From CAYPNF01 sp964411985 (GTDB taxonomy: Bacteria; Verrucomicrobiota; Verrucomicrobiia; Limisphaerales; J093): a DNA stretch of 35,251 nucleotides. The notes below the pieces were generated by a model. It was not told the origin of the DNA. It worked only from the letters and a program-made list of their open reading frames with translations, and searched no databases. Within the stretch, counting starts at the first letter, position 1, and each line of letters starts with the position of its first letter. Position numbers and translations under genes: made by a program. The DNA lies in NCBI GenBank assembly GCA_964411985.1, contig CAYPNF010000073.1, positions 1-35,251 on the forward strand. The letters are read 5' to 3'. This document shows positions 1-8,157 of this stretch, one piece after another.

Positions 1-6
1 GGAGGG

Positions 7-33
7 AGGGGCAAGGTCACATCCCTTGTCCCT
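7..33. repeat. Hairpin at left edge
   Basis: Ten-base arms (7-16 and 24-33) pair around a 7-base loop, with one G-T mismatch that would be a G-U wobble in RNA. There is no T run after it, so it is not a typical intrinsic terminator. It may be a REP-like palindrome or belong to a gene outside the window. Nothing else is seen in bases 34-105. Confidence 0.4.
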
Positions 34-141
34 ACCCCTATCCAAGACCTGGCGGGCTTCCGCTGGGCTTCTCGCCATCGTTAGCTGCGGCTCAACGGAC
101 GGGGTTTGACTGGCTGGGGAGTTGCAGTCAGAGTCCTCCTA

Positions 142-158
142 GTTGGTTTGGAACCAAC
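142..158. promoter_or_regulatory. Palindrome before CotH-protein start
   Basis: GTTGGTT and AACCAAC form a perfect 7-base inverted repeat around TGG, ending 13 bases before the chosen start codon at 172. It could be an operator or a small leader stem-loop. A TTGACT at 106-111 could be a -35 box, but I see no good -10 at the right distance. The function is inferred only from position and symmetry. Confidence 0.3.
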
Positions 159-171
159 ATCTGGTAAAGCT

Positions 172-3100
172 ATGACTGTGAGAATGTTTCCTTGTTTGCT
201 GGCGCTATGGGTCTCGGTAGTTGCAACCTCTGCACGGGCATCCCTGCTCTTCGAAACCAACGCCACCTGGAAGTATTTCAAAGGAACCTCCGAGGCATCA
301 TCCCCCGACCGCGCTGCCTGGCGGGCGGTAGCATTTGACGATTCCAAATGGCTGGTAGGGGACGGCCCCTTCTATTACGAAAACCAGCCTGGGAGTGGTT
401 CTGCTTTCACCGGGAACACGGATCTTCCGGACATGCACGGCGGGTACACATGTGTGTTCTTGCGGAAGACCTTTGTCATTTCCAACGTGGCGGCCGTGAA
501 TCAGCTCACGTTGAAATCCCTTTGCGACGACGGTTTTATCGCCTGGATCAACGGCACTGAGGTTACGCGTTACAACATGGGTGGCGGGGACTACGCCTAC
601 TATGACTCCTCGTTGGGTGCTCTTGCCGAGCCTATTCCGTTAGAGACCACCGAATTGTCCAATCCCGGGGCGTACCTGGTGAGTGGTACCAACGTCATTA
701 CCGTTCAGGCTTTCAACTCCTCCTTGGCGAACAGCACGGATTTCATCATCAGCGTTTCGCTCTCCAGCGCTGTGGACCAGACGCCTCCGACCGTAGTGCG
801 CCAGATCCCGGACCCCGGAGCGTTGGTTCGGGACTTGACCCAGATCGAGGTGCTTTTTAGCGAAGGGGTCCAGGGAGTCGATGCTGCCGACCTGCTCATC
901 AACGGCAACCCAGCTTCGAAGCTGACGCGGGTTACCGCGGACGACTACGTTTTCGAGTTTGCGCAGCCAGCCACGGGTAAGGTGCAGGTGGCCTGGGTTT
1001 CCGCTCACGGGATCCAGGATCTCGCTCCTGCTCCGAACCCCTTCCAGGGCGAAAGTTGGCAATACACCTTGGACCCCAACGCGAAACCGCCAGGGGTGAT
1101 CCTTTCCGAGTTCCTTGCGGATAACGAAGACGGATTGCACGACGAAGATGGGGACGAGCCAGATTGGATCGAACTGTACAACGGTGGAAGCAGTTCCGTT
1201 AGCTTGAAAGGCTGGGGGTTGACAGATCGCACGAACAGTCTGGTTGAATGGCGCTTCCCCAACGTGACGCTTCTTTCCAAGGGGTACCTGGTTGTTTATG
1301 CCTCTGGAAAGGATCGTACGAACGCCACCGCTCCTCTACACACGAACTTCAAGTTGAACAAGGGCGGAGGGTACCTTGCGCTCGTGGACCGCTCCAGCAA
1401 CGTGGTGTCCGAGTTCGGTCCCTCCTACCCGGCTCAGTTCACGGATGTTTCCTACGGTCGTGAGCAGTCCAATCCGACCTTGGTCAGTTACTTTCCAAAC
1501 CCTACTCCTGGCGCAGCCAATACGACGGGTGGCCCAGGATTTAGCCCAGCCGTCGATTTCTCGCGCAACGGGGGCACCTTCGCCGGGTCGTTCCAGTTGG
1601 TGCTGCTGAGTGCAGATCCCGCCGCGGCCATCCGCTACACTCTTGATGGGACCATTCCCACGAGCAGTTCGCCCCTTTATGGAGGTCCCATTCCGATATC
1701 CACCACGGCCCAAGTGAGGGCCAGGAGCTTCGTTTCCGGGTTACTTCCTGGCCCGGTTCACAGCGAAGCCTACCTGGCCTTGGATCCGGGCGTTCTTAAT
1801 TTCACCTCCGATCTTCCTCTGGTGGTGCTGCACAACTTTGGTGGGGGAGCGGTTCCCTCCGGGGTGCGCCAGACCGCCAACATCACCGTGTTTGAGGCTG
1901 GAACTCATCGGAGTTCCCTGACCAATGCGCCTGAGCTGAGCACCAGGGCGGGGATCAGCATTCGTGGGTCCAGCACCATGTGGCAGAACAAGAAGAACTT
2001 CCGAATGGAGTTCTGGGACGATTATGATGCGGACAAGCAGCGGCCGATGTTGGGAATGCCGGCCGATTCGGACTGGATTCTCTACGCGTGTAACAACTTT
2101 GAGCCGGTACTGATTCATAATGCTTTCATGCACGATTTGAGCCGGTCGATTGGCCGTTACTCGCCTCGGACGCGTCTCGTCGAGGTGTACGTCAACACTT
2201 CAGGCGGGCCTATTACCAAGGCCAATTACAATGGGGTGTATGTCCTGCTGGAGAAGATCAAGATCAGCAACGATCGCGTGGACATTGACAAACTTCAACC
2301 GGAGCATGCCGCTGAGCCGTTGCTCAACGGTGGATACCTGTTGAGTGTGGATCGTGGCGCGCCCGGGGAAGGACAGATTTATACTGATGGCGCGGGCATT
2401 AACACTCTCGATCCGAAGTGGGAGGAACTGATGACCCCTCAGCGAAGTCCCCAGTATCAATTCATCAACAATTTCTTTAACGACCTCTCCTCGGTGCTCA
2501 ATGGTGCCAACTTCAAGGATCCGGTGAATGGCTATGCCAAGTACATTGACGTCAGCGCCGCCATCGACCACCACATCCTGAACGTACTCCCGATGAATGT
2601 GGATGCGCTTCGCTTGAGTTCCTTCTTCTACAAACCGCGTGGAGGCAAACTTAGTTTTGGCCCGCTCTGGGATTTTGACCGGGCCTTGGGATCTACAGAT
2701 GGACGCGACGCGAACCCGCGCACCTGGCGGTCGGCCTCTCCAGATTACGGTACGGACATGTTCAATTCCGATCCCATTTTTGCCAACCCCTGGTACAGCC
2801 GGATGTTCCAGGACATCGATTTCTGGCAGAAATGGATCGATCGCTGGCAGGAGTTGCGCCGTAGCGAGTTCGCGTTGACCAACCTCCACAATTTGGTCGA
2901 TACCTTGGCAAATCAGGTTCGGGAAGCGCAAAAACGGGAGGTGGTCAAATGGCCGGGATTCACCACTCCTCGCGGGGGTAGCTATCAATGGGAAGTGACG
3001 AACATGAAGTCCTGGCTCTCGAACCGCGTCAGCTTCATTGATACCAACTTTCTGGCTGCGCCAGTGCTGGATCGCGCAGGCGGACCGGTGAGCCCTGGTG

Positions 3101-5247
3101 CCACGGTGTCCCTCACGGCTCCCAGCGGTGCGACTATCTACTACACATTGGACGGGACGGATCCCCGCGCCTCAGGGGGAGGCGTTGCCTCCAAGGCTCT
3201 TACCTATGCCAAGCCCATCGCTCTGTCCGGCAACTCACGAGTCGTCGCCCGTTCCTGGAATGCCAACCACAAGAATCTGACCGGTGCCAACAAGCCACCC
3301 CTCACCAGCCCATGGTCAGGCCCGGTCGCAGCTACTTATGTGATGGAATTGCCCTCTCTCGCGATCACGGAACTGCAGTACCATCCAGCTCCGCCCGCGC
3401 CTGGCGATACCAACGATCCCGGCAACTTTGAATTCCTTGAGTTGAAGAACACCGGTACCAAGCCGGTGGATCTGACCGGTTACCATTTCACGGGTGGGGT
3501 TGACTATACCTTCTCCGCCGCGAGTTCGGTCAAGAGCCTTGCGGCTGGACAGTCATTGCTGCTGGTCCGCAACCGGCAGGCCTTCACCGTGCGTTATCCC
3601 GGTGTTACCCAGGTTGCAGGGGAGTACCTGGGCAGCCTCAATAACGCTGGAGAAGGCATCACTCTACTCGGCCCCTTGCAAGAGCTTATCTTTCATGTCC
3701 ATTACGACAACCAATGGTACCCCATTACCGATGGTCCTGGCTTTTCACTGGTGCTTGCTGACGAGTCTTCTTCCTCCAGTTCCTGGAGCGAAGCCACCGC
3801 GTGGCGCCCAAGCAGCGCGCTGGGCGGATCCCCTGGGGTCAACGATCCTGCTCCGCCAAGCCTACCTCGAGTGGTCATCAACGAGGCTCTGACCCATACC
3901 GATTTACCGAAGCTCGATACCCTGGAATTGCACAACCTGGAGTCCAAGCCCGCGCCAGTCGGTGGCTGGTTCCTGACCGATGATTTCAAGACTCCGATGA
4001 AATACCGCATTGCCAATGGCACGGAAGTTCCTGCCAGCGGTTTCCTGGTGATGGATTCCTCCCAATTCAATGGAGACCCCACCAACGGGTTCCTTCTCAG
4101 CTCGCTGGGCGATGAGCTTTATCTCTTCTCGGGTGACGGCACGAACCTCACCGGGTACGTGCACGGGTTCCAGTTCGGAGCGGCAGCGGAAGGGACAACC
4201 TTCGGTCGATACCTTTCGAGCGTAGGCAAAGAGTTCTTCGTCACCCAGGTAAGGGCGACTCTTGGGGAGACCAACGCGGGGCCGCTGGTAGGGCCGGTGG
4301 TTCTCAGCGAGGTCCTTTACAGCCCGGCACCGATCTACACCAACACGATCGCGCCTATCGAGTATGTGGAGCTGTACAACGCAAGTTCTCAAGTTGTGCC
4401 CCTCTATGATACCGCTGCCCCGACCAACACTTGGCGGCTGGATGGTGGCGTTCAGTTCGATTTTCCGAGCAACACCGTGCTTTCGGCAAAAACATGTCTA
4501 CTGGTGGTGAACTTTGATCCTGACGATGCCGGGGCTCTGGCGGTTTTCCGAAGCACCTACGAAGTCAGTTCGAACGCAATGATTCTGGGTCCATGGAGAG
4601 GTTCGCTCGAAAACAAGGGCGAACCGGTCGGGCTTTACCGTCCAGATTCGCCACAGGGTCCCTTGGATCCTGAGCCCGGCACGGTACCCTACCTTCTGGT
4701 GGAGAAAGTCCGGTACGACAATACCCCTCCTTGGCCCACCAACGTGGATGGAACAGGGCTTTCGCTCCAGAGAGTCACTTTTTCGCTTTTTGCCGATGAC
4801 CCTTCCAATTGGGTATCGGGTGCTCCGACCCCTGGAGTTGCAAAACCTTCGGTGGTTGTGGACAGCGATGGCGACGGAATGCCGGATGATTGGGAGGGTG
4901 ATCACGGGTTGAATCCTGAGCGTCCCGGCGACGCAACCGAGGATGCAGATGGCGACCGAGCCAGCAATCTCGACGAATACCTGGCTGGCACCGATCCACG
5001 TGACTCAGCGAGTTACCTTGGTTTTACTCAGACCTATCTGATGCAGGGAGGTTTTCTCCTGAGGTTTACAGCGGTTCCCCGCCGGTCCTACACAGTGCAA
5101 TACCGGACTTCGTTGGAGACCGGCACTTGGGTCCGTCTTCAGGATGTGGCGGCGCCCACCGTTGCCGGCCTCGTAGACGTGGTTGATCCTGACTTGCACC
5201 GTGAGAGCGTGCGTTTCTACCGGTTGGTGACCCCCGCGGTGCCGTGA
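172..5247 (+). CDS. Secreted CotH-kinase / lamin-tail domain giant protein
   Basis: A 1691-residue exported protein, probably cell-surface. The ATG at 172 is chosen because MTVRMFPCLLALWVSVVATS...ARA is a good Sec signal; ATG 184 is an alternative, and the longer frame from TTG 106 would bury the signal. Domains in order, rough residues: galactose-binding-like sandwich (25-200), Ig-like Big_5-type (205-300), lamin-tail domain 1 (310-450), chitobiase-C-terminal-like strand module with YTLDGT (460-535), CotH kinase-like core (550-1000, with RGSS, LLEKIK and GPLWDFDRALG), a second YTLDGTDP module, three more lamin-tail-like domains, a calcium-binding thrombospondin-3-like stretch (DSDGDGMPDDWE, DADGDRASNLDEY) and a C-terminal module ending FYRLVTP. 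CotH proteins are atypical kinases in Bacillus spores; the role in PVC bacteria is unknown. Repeated adhesive modules suggest attachment or surface display. No close partner gene; it stands alone on this strand before the tRNA. Confidence 0.9.
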   Translation: MTVRMFPCLLALWVSVVATSARASLLFETNATWKYFKGTSEASSPDRAAWRAVAFDDSKWLVGDGPFYYENQPGSGSAFTGNTDLPDMHGGYTCVFLRKTFVISNVAAVNQLTLKSLCDDGFIAWINGTEVTRYNMGGGDYAYYDSSLGALAEPIPLETTELSNPGAYLVSGTNVITVQAFNSSLANSTDFIISVSLSSAVDQTPPTVVRQIPDPGALVRDLTQIEVLFSEGVQGVDAADLLINGNPASKLTRVTADDYVFEFAQPATGKVQVAWVSAHGIQDLAPAPNPFQGESWQYTLDPNAKPPGVILSEFLADNEDGLHDEDGDEPDWIELYNGGSSSVSLKGWGLTDRTNSLVEWRFPNVTLLSKGYLVVYASGKDRTNATAPLHTNFKLNKGGGYLALVDRSSNVVSEFGPSYPAQFTDVSYGREQSNPTLVSYFPNPTPGAANTTGGPGFSPAVDFSRNGGTFAGSFQLVLLSADPAAAIRYTLDGTIPTSSSPLYGGPIPISTTAQVRARSFVSGLLPGPVHSEAYLALDPGVLNFTSDLPLVVLHNFGGGAVPSGVRQTANITVFEAGTHRSSLTNAPELSTRAGISIRGSSTMWQNKKNFRMEFWDDYDADKQRPMLGMPADSDWILYACNNFEPVLIHNAFMHDLSRSIGRYSPRTRLVEVYVNTSGGPITKANYNGVYVLLEKIKISNDRVDIDKLQPEHAAEPLLNGGYLLSVDRGAPGEGQIYTDGAGINTLDPKWEELMTPQRSPQYQFINNFFNDLSSVLNGANFKDPVNGYAKYIDVSAAIDHHILNVLPMNVDALRLSSFFYKPRGGKLSFGPLWDFDRALGSTDGRDANPRTWRSASPDYGTDMFNSDPIFANPWYSRMFQDIDFWQKWIDRWQELRRSEFALTNLHNLVDTLANQVREAQKREVVKWPGFTTPRGGSYQWEVTNMKSWLSNRVSFIDTNFLAAPVLDRAGGPVSPGATVSLTAPSGATIYYTLDGTDPRASGGGVASKALTYAKPIALSGNSRVVARSWNANHKNLTGANKPPLTSPWSGPVAATYVMELPSLAITELQYHPAPPAPGDTNDPGNFEFLELKNTGTKPVDLTGYHFTGGVDYTFSAASSVKSLAAGQSLLLVRNRQAFTVRYPGVTQVAGEYLGSLNNAGEGITLLGPLQELIFHVHYDNQWYPITDGPGFSLVLADESSSSSSWSEATAWRPSSALGGSPGVNDPAPPSLPRVVINEALTHTDLPKLDTLELHNLESKPAPVGGWFLTDDFKTPMKYRIANGTEVPASGFLVMDSSQFNGDPTNGFLLSSLGDELYLFSGDGTNLTGYVHGFQFGAAAEGTTFGRYLSSVGKEFFVTQVRATLGETNAGPLVGPVVLSEVLYSPAPIYTNTIAPIEYVELYNASSQVVPLYDTAAPTNTWRLDGGVQFDFPSNTVLSAKTCLLVVNFDPDDAGALAVFRSTYEVSSNAMILGPWRGSLENKGEPVGLYRPDSPQGPLDPEPGTVPYLLVEKVRYDNTPPWPTNVDGTGLSLQRVTFSLFADDPSNWVSGAPTPGVAKPSVVVDSDGDGMPDDWEGDHGLNPERPGDATEDADGDRASNLDEYLAGTDPRDSASYLGFTQTYLMQGGFLLRFTAVPRRSYTVQYRTSLETGTWVRLQDVAAPTVAGLVDVVDPDLHRESVRFYRLVTPAVP

Positions 5248-5283
5248 CCAGAGCCTGAGGCCCGTTTGAGTTGGATCCGAGGG

Positions 5284-5307
5284 AACAGTGCGGTCGCTGT
5301 TTTGTTG
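5284..5307 (+). terminator. Possible weak intrinsic terminator
   Basis: AACAGT (5284-5289) pairs with GCTGTT (5296-5301), including one G-U pair, around a 6-base loop and is followed by TTGTTG. It lies 37 bases after the CotH-protein stop. The stem is short and the T tract broken, so the call is tentative. Confidence 0.3.
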
Positions 5308-5347
5308 CATAACCAATTGTTTATAAATATTTTGTGTTATGTTGGTG
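5303..5347 (+). promoter_or_regulatory. AT-rich promoter region of tRNA-His
   Basis: A sharply AT-rich island in GC-rich surroundings, about 100-140 bases before the tRNA. TATAAA at 5322-5327 and TATGTT at 5339-5344 are possible -10 boxes, with TTTTGT or TTGTTT as possible -35 boxes, but no pair has ideal spacing. Placement and composition support a promoter; the exact boxes are uncertain. Confidence 0.35.
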
Positions 5348-5442
5348 CCCCATTGGGCCAGGCTCCGCCGGCTGGGAGTATGCCGTCTGGTGACAGGAAA
5401 GCTTGACGACTTGGGGCGGCGCGAACTAGTTTGAAACCGGAT

Positions 5443-5521
5443 GGTGGCCGTAGCTCAGCCTGGTTAGAGCCCCAGATTGTGGATCTGGCTGTCGCGGGTT
5501 CAAATCCCGTCGGTCACCCCA
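5443..5521 (+). tRNA. tRNA-His (anticodon GTG), CCA encoded
   Basis: A full cloverleaf can be drawn. The extra G-1 typical of tRNA-His is at 5443 opposite C73 (5518). Acceptor GTGGCCG (5444-5450) pairs with CGGTCAC (5511-5517). The D stem is GCTC/GAGC. The anticodon stem is CCAGA/TCTGG with loop TTGTGGA, and the anticodon GTG is at 5479-5481. The T stem is GCGGG/CCCGT with loop TTCAAAT. CCA is encoded at 5519-5521. The match to the E. coli tRNA-His layout, including G-1, makes the identity secure. It is a single tRNA, convergent with the gene ending at 5665. Confidence 0.97.
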
Positions 5522-5625
5522 TCCTACGCCCTGCGTTCGCGAGTGCGAACTACGGGCTTCGGATGGCAGGCCACAACAGCGACGCAGGGCGTAGGATGCC
5601 CTCCGAAGCTGTCAGCGCAGGAGGG
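5520..5625. repeat. Palindromic (REP-like) element fused to tRNA-His 3' end
   Basis: A perfect 17-base inverted repeat (5520-5536 and 5582-5598) whose left arm begins inside the tRNA CCA. In the loop, GTTCGC/GCGAAC (5535-5540, 5545-5550) makes a second hairpin that competes with the last two bases of the long arm. A third hairpin follows, CCCTCC (5599-5604) with GGAGGG (5620-5625), with an inner GCT/AGC. Several stacked palindromes in 105 bases look like a REP or REPIN-type element. It could also help end transcription or shape the tRNA 3' end. No protein is encoded here. Confidence 0.6.
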
Positions 5626-5664
5626 TAACGTTTCCATGTTTCACTACGTGTAGCTTCTGCACGA

Positions 5665-8043
5665 TCACCGATGCCAGTCTGGCGCCAGGAAGCTGGTTGC
5701 CTCCGCGAAGGTCGCTTTGCGCCGAAAATCGGCCGGATTGTACGTGGGAATGGCGGGGTCCGCGTTGACCCATTGGGGGTGATGTCGGCCGAAGTAGCTT
5801 CCGTAGTATTGGTAATTGCTGTCCACCCACCGGCTCAAGATCATCAGCTCCATGGGCGTCAGCATTTTGGAGTGGTCGTCTTTGGCGTTCTTCGGGTGCC
5901 CGGCATCGGTCAACAGGGCGACCAGCTTGCTGGTGGGGCTGCCGAGGCTCTTAGGCGGCAGGTAGGCGCCATTGTGGTTGCCTCGGTCGCCTTGAAGGAA
6001 GGAAGTGAATTCCGAGATGATCGGGCCTGCCAACTCCTGCCGAGCAAGGTTCTCGTAAGAAGTGTTATAGTACTCGGTGATCTCACCGGTCAGCCTCAAC
6101 CCGCCCGCGGGATCCTTTGCGCCGTGACACGATTCGCATTTCGCTTGGATGATCGGCTGGATGTCAGTGGGATAGTGGATTACCTGCCCGGCGAGGCCGG
6201 ATCCGCCGTTTTCAGCCAAATCGCAGGGCTGCGGTTGAGGAATGCTGGGTGGTCGTTTCAGCGCGATGGTGGTGGCGGGAGACACCGCCTCGGCTGCGTG
6301 GTGCGATTGCCCATGGCAGCCGGTGCAAGAGCGCACTTCCCCGGGCGCATAATTGACATACGTCCGCTCCCTTTGGATTTCCCGGAAGTTCTCGTCCAGG
6401 GCCTGGAAGAAGATGCTGCGGTTGGCTGGTACCAGGAACTGGGCCGAGCCGTCCTTTTCGACGGGCACCACGCCCCATTGCACCCGTGGCCAGAGGGCGG
6501 CTTTCCAGCTTGAGCTGCTGAGCGACGGACTCCAGCGCCGACTGGTGGACCAGTAACGCGGCAGCGCCTCATTAATGCGGAGCCACTTGACCGTGCCTGG
6601 CTCCACGCCTTCCATACCCTGGTAGACATTGGCTAGGACGCAGAGGGCTTGGTTGTTTGCGGCGTACTGCGGTTCCCGGAACGACTGCACCTGGGGCGGC
6701 ACCGGCCTTGCCACTATGGGCAGCGGATGCCAACAGGAGAGGTTGGCATCGGCGTGCACCGGGCGATGGCTGCCCGCGGTGTCTATCAGATACAGTGCGT
6801 AGGCATTGGGTACTTCCTTGTAGTGGTCTGCAGGGTTGACCTTGTAGGAGACCAGGAACTGGTGATCGTTGACCGGATACGGATGCGTGTACAGGTGCCC
6901 CTTCCGGCCTTCGGCATCGGCGGAGTACTTGCCGTCTTGGGTGAGAAAATGCCAGCCGGGTTCCGAACGACGCGGTATGAAAACCTGCGGGGTGACGTTG
7001 ACTACCGGATACCGGGAATCTCCCCGGACGAAACCTGCCTCATCCGGGTCCGGCCCCCGGGTGCGAATGCCCATCCCGAAATCGACCAGCAGAACCGATC
7101 CGAAGCAGCCCCCTTGCGGAAAGTGGCACGTGCCGACGCACACAAAGCGATGGTCGCTGCCGGGGAGCGGCTGGGGATACATGTAGATGGTGGTGTCGTC
7201 ATCCGCCAGTCCATAGAGTTCCTGCGGCTTGGTCCCGTCGGGGTTCATGGACCAGACGGTCTTCGAAACGCGCGCGCCCCGGTCGATGTACTCCCACCGA
7301 TGATACATCACGCGGCCGTCTTTGAGGACCACTGGACAGAACTCGCTCACGGGACTTTTCGTCAACTGCTCGACCTGCGTGCCGTCGGGGTTCATCCGGT
7401 GCAGCCCGGGCGCCACCAAATGAGCGGAGCCGCCGCATAGCACGGTGTGCTCGCAGCGGGTCGACGAGAAGATGATCTTACCGTCCGGCAGATAGGCTGG
7501 ATGGATGTCGTCCGTGTGCCAGCCCGGGGACCACCTTGCCACTTTTTCCGCCTCGTCCGGTGGTGCGTGGGAGACCTGGCGCAGTCCGGTGCCATCCGTG
7601 CCCACTTCCCAGATGCGGAAGGCGGAACTGGGGTTCTCTCGACAATCGAACAGGACTTTGCGGGCGTCAAACGATAGGCTGATTATGCCGATGAAGCTTT
7701 TACCTCCCGGCAGGTTGGCCGCCGTGACCACCGGCCGTTCCAACCGCGTGCGCAGGTTGTAGATGTAAATGCCGTTATCCGGGTGGAACCGGTCGGGACT
7801 CGTGCCGTTGTTGATGTCTGTATAGTAATGGTCAGAAGAATACGGCTTGCGCTTGACGAAGATGATTTCCTCAAAGCCCAACTCTTGGGAGGTCACTGGC
7901 TCCTGGGCCAACTCCGTCCCGTTCGCAGGACCCGCGACCACTTGGCCGTCAGCGGACGAGGTGTGGTTTGCGCACGCGATGCCTAAGAAGGTTGACAGCA
8001 CCCATTGCATCGGCAGCAGTAGTTTGCTTCCAGTTCGGCTCAT
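5665..8043 (-). CDS. Secreted HzsA-like beta-propeller cytochrome c
   Basis: 792 residues from ATG 8043 (8052 is equally possible). The N-terminus has a hydrophobic signal segment ending near LGIAC; the cysteine could be a lipoprotein site, although the lipobox is poor. The first two thirds have WD40/PD40-like propeller repeats (PDGKIIFSST, MNPDGT occurring twice, KDGRVMYH). The C-terminal third carries two c-type haem motifs, CTGCH (about 573-577) and CESCH (about 636-640), followed by KDPAGGLRL as in planctomycete-type cytochromes. This architecture matches the hydrazine synthase alpha-like family that is widespread in PVC bacteria without anammox, where its function is unknown. A redox role outside the cytoplasm is inferred; hydrazine synthesis is not implied because no HzsB/C partners are present. 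It lies 114 bases downstream of the GH116 gene on the same strand, so co-transcription is possible. Confidence 0.85.
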   Translation of the reverse strand: MSRTGSKLLLPMQWVLSTFLGIACANHTSSADGQVVAGPANGTELAQEPVTSQELGFEEIIFVKRKPYSSDHYYTDINNGTSPDRFHPDNGIYIYNLRTRLERPVVTAANLPGGKSFIGIISLSFDARKVLFDCRENPSSAFRIWEVGTDGTGLRQVSHAPPDEAEKVARWSPGWHTDDIHPAYLPDGKIIFSSTRCEHTVLCGGSAHLVAPGLHRMNPDGTQVEQLTKSPVSEFCPVVLKDGRVMYHRWEYIDRGARVSKTVWSMNPDGTKPQELYGLADDDTTIYMYPQPLPGSDHRFVCVGTCHFPQGGCFGSVLLVDFGMGIRTRGPDPDEAGFVRGDSRYPVVNVTPQVFIPRRSEPGWHFLTQDGKYSADAEGRKGHLYTHPYPVNDHQFLVSYKVNPADHYKEVPNAYALYLIDTAGSHRPVHADANLSCWHPLPIVARPVPPQVQSFREPQYAANNQALCVLANVYQGMEGVEPGTVKWLRINEALPRYWSTSRRWSPSLSSSSWKAALWPRVQWGVVPVEKDGSAQFLVPANRSIFFQALDENFREIQRERTYVNYAPGEVRSCTGCHGQSHHAAEAVSPATTIALKRPPSIPQPQPCDLAENGGSGLAGQVIHYPTDIQPIIQAKCESCHGAKDPAGGLRLTGEITEYYNTSYENLARQELAGPIISEFTSFLQGDRGNHNGAYLPPKSLGSPTSKLVALLTDAGHPKNAKDDHSKMLTPMELMILSRWVDSNYQYYGSYFGRHHPQWVNADPAIPTYNPADFRRKATFAEATSFLAPDWHR

Positions 8044-8157
8044 GGGAGCCATAATGCCATGGTCCCGTGATGGTTCAATCTCAATTGCATCCCGCCCCAC
8101 GCAACTCACTGGTTGGCAGGCAAGATGGGAACGGTTGTGGTGGCTGTTTTGGAGTCG

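Noticed and set aside
5671..7440. Long plus-strand frames (280 and 263 codons)
   Set aside because: Both are antisense to the HzsA-like gene and show no domain, signal or ribosome site.
5665..8043. True hydrazine synthase subunit
   Set aside because: No HzsB/HzsC partners or anammox genes are present, and the architecture alone is common in unrelated PVC bacteria.
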